A DNA stretch of 12,774 nt. It comes from Streptosporangiaceae bacterium. GTDB taxonomy: Bacteria > Actinomycetota > Actinomycetes > Streptosporangiales > Streptosporangiaceae. The stretch's first letter is position 1. The number at the start of each line of letters is the position of its first letter. The translations under genes and the position numbers were made by a program. This document shows positions 10,843 through 12,774 of the stretch, in pieces. The notes under the pieces were generated by a model that searched no databases, was not told the origin of the DNA, and saw nothing but the letters and a program-made list of their open reading frames with translations. The DNA is taken from positions 1 to 12,774 of the forward strand of contig JASHOI010000384.1 in assembly GCA_030041195.1 (NCBI GenBank). The letters are read 5' to 3'.

Positions 10843-12774
10843 ATGGCGGTCATGCCAAGACGCACCACGACAACCCCTCCTCCCGAGGACTTCGAGGAAA
10901 ACATCATCGACATCGACGTCACCGAGGAGATGCGGGCCAGCTACCTCGAGTACGCCTACTCGGTGATCTACCAGCGCGCCCTGCCCGACGCCAGGGACGG
11001 GCTCAAGCCCGTGCAGCGCAGGATCCTCTACCAGATGCGCGAGATGGGCCTGACCCCGCAGCAGGCGTACACCAAGTGCGCTCAGGTCGTCGGCCAGGTG
11101 ATGGGGCGCCTGCACCCGCACGGCGACTCCGCGATCTACGACGCGCTGGTGCGGATGCAGCAGGACTGGGCGATGCGCCTGCCGCTGATCGACGGGCACG
11201 GGAACTTCGGCTCGCTCGGCGGCGACGACGCGCCCGCCGCTTACCGCTACACCGAGGCCCGGCTCGCCGCGCCCGCGATGGAGATGACCGCCTCGCTCGA
11301 CGAGGACACCGTGGACTTCGTGCCGAACTACGACGGCACGCTGACCCAGCCGGACGTGCTTCCCGCCGCGATCCCGAACCTGCTCGTCAACGGGACCGCC
11401 GGGATCGCCGTCGGGATGGCCACGAACATGGCGCCGCACAACCTCGGCGAGGTCGTCGCGGCAGCGCGTCATCTGATCGCGCACCCGGACGCCAGCCTGG
11501 ACGAGCTGATGCGGTTCGTGCCCGGCCCCGACCTGCCGACCGGCGGCAAGATCGTCGGGCTGGACGGGGTCCGGGAGGCCTACGAGACCGGCCGGGGGAT
11601 CTTCCGCACCAGGGCGACGGCGCGCATCGAGAAGATCACCCCGCGCCGCACCGGGATCGTGATCACCGAGCTGCCGTACGGGATCGGGCCCGAGAAGGTC
11701 GTGGCCAGAATCAAGGACCTGGTCCAGGCCAGGAAGCTGGCCGGCATCGCGGACCTGAAGGACCTGACCGACCGGCATCGCGGCCTGCAGCTGGTGATCG
11801 AGGTGCGCTCCGGGTTCCACCCCGAGGCCGTGCTCGAGGAGCTGTACCGGCTGACCCCGATGGAGGACACGTTCGGCATCAACAACGTCGCCCTCGTCGA
11901 CGGGCAGCCGCGGCTGCTCGGCCTGCGCGACCTGCTGCAGATCTACGTCGACCACAGGATCGAGGTCATCCGCCGCCGCACCGCGTACCGGCGCCGCAAG
12001 CGCGAGGACCGGATGCACCTGGTCGACGGCCTGCTGATCGCGCTGCTCAACATCGACGAGGTCATCCAGGTGATCCGCACCAGCGATGACGCAGCGGCCG
12101 CCAAGGAACGGCTGATGGCCGTCTTCGACCTGTCCGCGATCCAGGCGCAGTACATCCTGGACACCCCGCTGCGCCGGCTGACCCGCTACGACCGGCTGGA
12201 GCTCGAGCGGGAGCGGGAGACCCTGGAGCGCGAGATCGCCGAGCTCACCGCGATCCTGGACTCCGAGCAGCGGCTGCGCGAGGTGGTCTCGGCTGAGCTC
12301 GCGGAGGTCAGCGACAAGTTCGCCACCCCGCGCCGCACCGTGCTGCTGGAGAGCAGCGGCGCGGCCAGGACGGCCGCCGTGCCGATGGAGGTGGCCGACG
12401 ATCCCTGCACGGTGCTGCTCTCCTCGGCCGGGCTGCTGGCCAGGACGGCCAGCAGCGGAGACGACGCCGGCCCGCCGGACCCGGCTCCCGGGGCCGAGCG
12501 CAAGGGCCACGACGCCGCTGGCCCGCGGTCCGCGCACGACACGATCGTCTCGGCCGTGGCATCGACAGCGCGCGGCACGATCGGCGTGGTGACCTCACAC
12601 GGCCGGCTCATCCGGCTCGGCGTGCTGGAACTCCCGGCGCTGCCGCCGAGCGCGCACTCCCCAGGGCTGGCCGGCGGCGCGCCGCTCAGCGAGTTCCTGT
12701 CGCTGCAGCCCGGCGAGACCGTGGCCGGGCTGGCCGCGGCCGACGGCTCAGGTCCCGGCGCCGGTGCCGGGCTC
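10843..12774 (+). CDS. parC: DNA topoisomerase IV subunit A, ParC (3' end outside window)
   Basis: The frame is open for 644 residues to the window edge with no stop. ParC pairs with ParE to cut and pass duplex DNA (decatenation). The catalytic tyrosine is Y136 in AAYRYTE (132-138). The quinolone region HPHGDSAIYDALVRM (91-105) has Ser and Asp at the E. coli GyrA 83 and 87 positions, the unaltered type. The breakage-reunion domain (NLLVNGTAGIAVGMATNMAPHN, GPDLPTGGKIVGL) runs to a coiled coil (ELERERETLEREIAELTAIL) near 449-468, then the start of the C-terminal beta-pinwheel (RTVLLES; RGTIGVVTSHGRLIRLGV). FGINNVALVDGQPRLLGLRDLL fits actinobacterial ParC rather than GyrA. A loop of about 25 P/G/D-rich residues follows AGLLARTA. 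Confidence 0.95.
   Translation, partial: MAVMPRRTTTTPPPEDFEENIIDIDVTEEMRASYLEYAYSVIYQRALPDARDGLKPVQRRILYQMREMGLTPQQAYTKCAQVVGQVMGRLHPHGDSAIYDALVRMQQDWAMRLPLIDGHGNFGSLGGDDAPAAYRYTEARLAAPAMEMTASLDEDTVDFVPNYDGTLTQPDVLPAAIPNLLVNGTAGIAVGMATNMAPHNLGEVVAAARHLIAHPDASLDELMRFVPGPDLPTGGKIVGLDGVREAYETGRGIFRTRATARIEKITPRRTGIVITELPYGIGPEKVVARIKDLVQARKLAGIADLKDLTDRHRGLQLVIEVRSGFHPEAVLEELYRLTPMEDTFGINNVALVDGQPRLLGLRDLLQIYVDHRIEVIRRRTAYRRRKREDRMHLVDGLLIALLNIDEVIQVIRTSDDAAAAKERLMAVFDLSAIQAQYILDTPLRRLTRYDRLELERERETLEREIAELTAILDSEQRLREVVSAELAEVSDKFATPRRTVLLESSGAARTAAVPMEVADDPCTVLLSSAGLLARTASSGDDAGPPDPAPGAERKGHDAAGPRSAHDTIVSAVASTARGTIGVVTSHGRLIRLGVLELPALPPSAHSPGLAGGAPLSEFLSLQPGETVAGLAAADGSGPGAGAGL

Noticed and set aside
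10726..12537. 603-residue open frame on the minus strand opposite parC
   Set aside because: It is antisense to a clear ParC, is made of G/R/V/D-rich low-complexity sequence with no family motif, and arises from the GC-rich third positions of parC.
1..12774. CRISPR arrays, tRNA/rRNA genes, insertion sequences, attachment sites
   Set aside because: No regularly spaced identical repeats, cloverleaf-like sequence, transposase or integrase motifs, or flanking duplications were seen by eye on either strand.

Overview
The window is very GC-rich, with strong third-position G/C bias, GTG starts, long antisense shadow frames and G/C-rich hairpins without U-tracts. The gene content points to a filamentous or related actinomycete (Actinomycetota; Streptomyces/Streptosporangium-like). 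The genus cannot be fixed from this sequence. Nothing looks mobile: there is no IS, integrase, tRNA, rRNA, CRISPR array or phage gene. Most genes are conserved chromosomal genes.

Left block (1-4757, minus strand): the end of a multi-spanning CtaG-type cytochrome oxidase assembly protein (cut by the window edge), adenosine kinase (adoK, close to Mycobacterium tuberculosis Rv2202c), and an A-type Fe-S carrier (erpA, like Rv2204c). This order resembles the cytochrome-oxidase neighbourhood of M. tuberculosis. Next comes an envelope-stress cluster: htpX-pspAB, and pspA-pspAA joined by a 4-nt overlap. A good ECF-sigma-type promoter (AGGAAC-N18-GTTG) lies upstream of htpX, so membrane protease and Psp partner may answer to a stress sigma factor.

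Middle block (5836-8874): divergent from pspA are a DUF3043 two-helix membrane protein and a Kv-beta-like aldo/keto reductase, then a convergent 69-residue protein. CobU follows (adenosylcobinamide kinase/guanylyltransferase, cobalamin nucleotide-loop assembly). It carries a degenerate PhnP-like metallo-beta-lactamase domain at its N terminus. Phased direct repeats lie just upstream of cobU.

Right block (9027-12774): a second PfkB-family sugar kinase faces a two-gene minus-strand operon (ABM-like small protein plus ArsR-family repressor, GTGA overlap). A G-quadruplex motif lies between them. The operon starts from a probably leaderless promoter covered by two abutting dyads, a likely autoregulatory operator. 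Divergently, parC (topoisomerase IV subunit A) runs off the right edge.

I did not find a clear new multi-gene system. The best leads are the ArsR/ABM operon with tandem operators, the eroded MBL domain on CobU, the CtaG-like protein lacking its usual histidines, and the ECF-type promoter of htpX-pspAB. Family and motif comparisons are from memory; no search was run.
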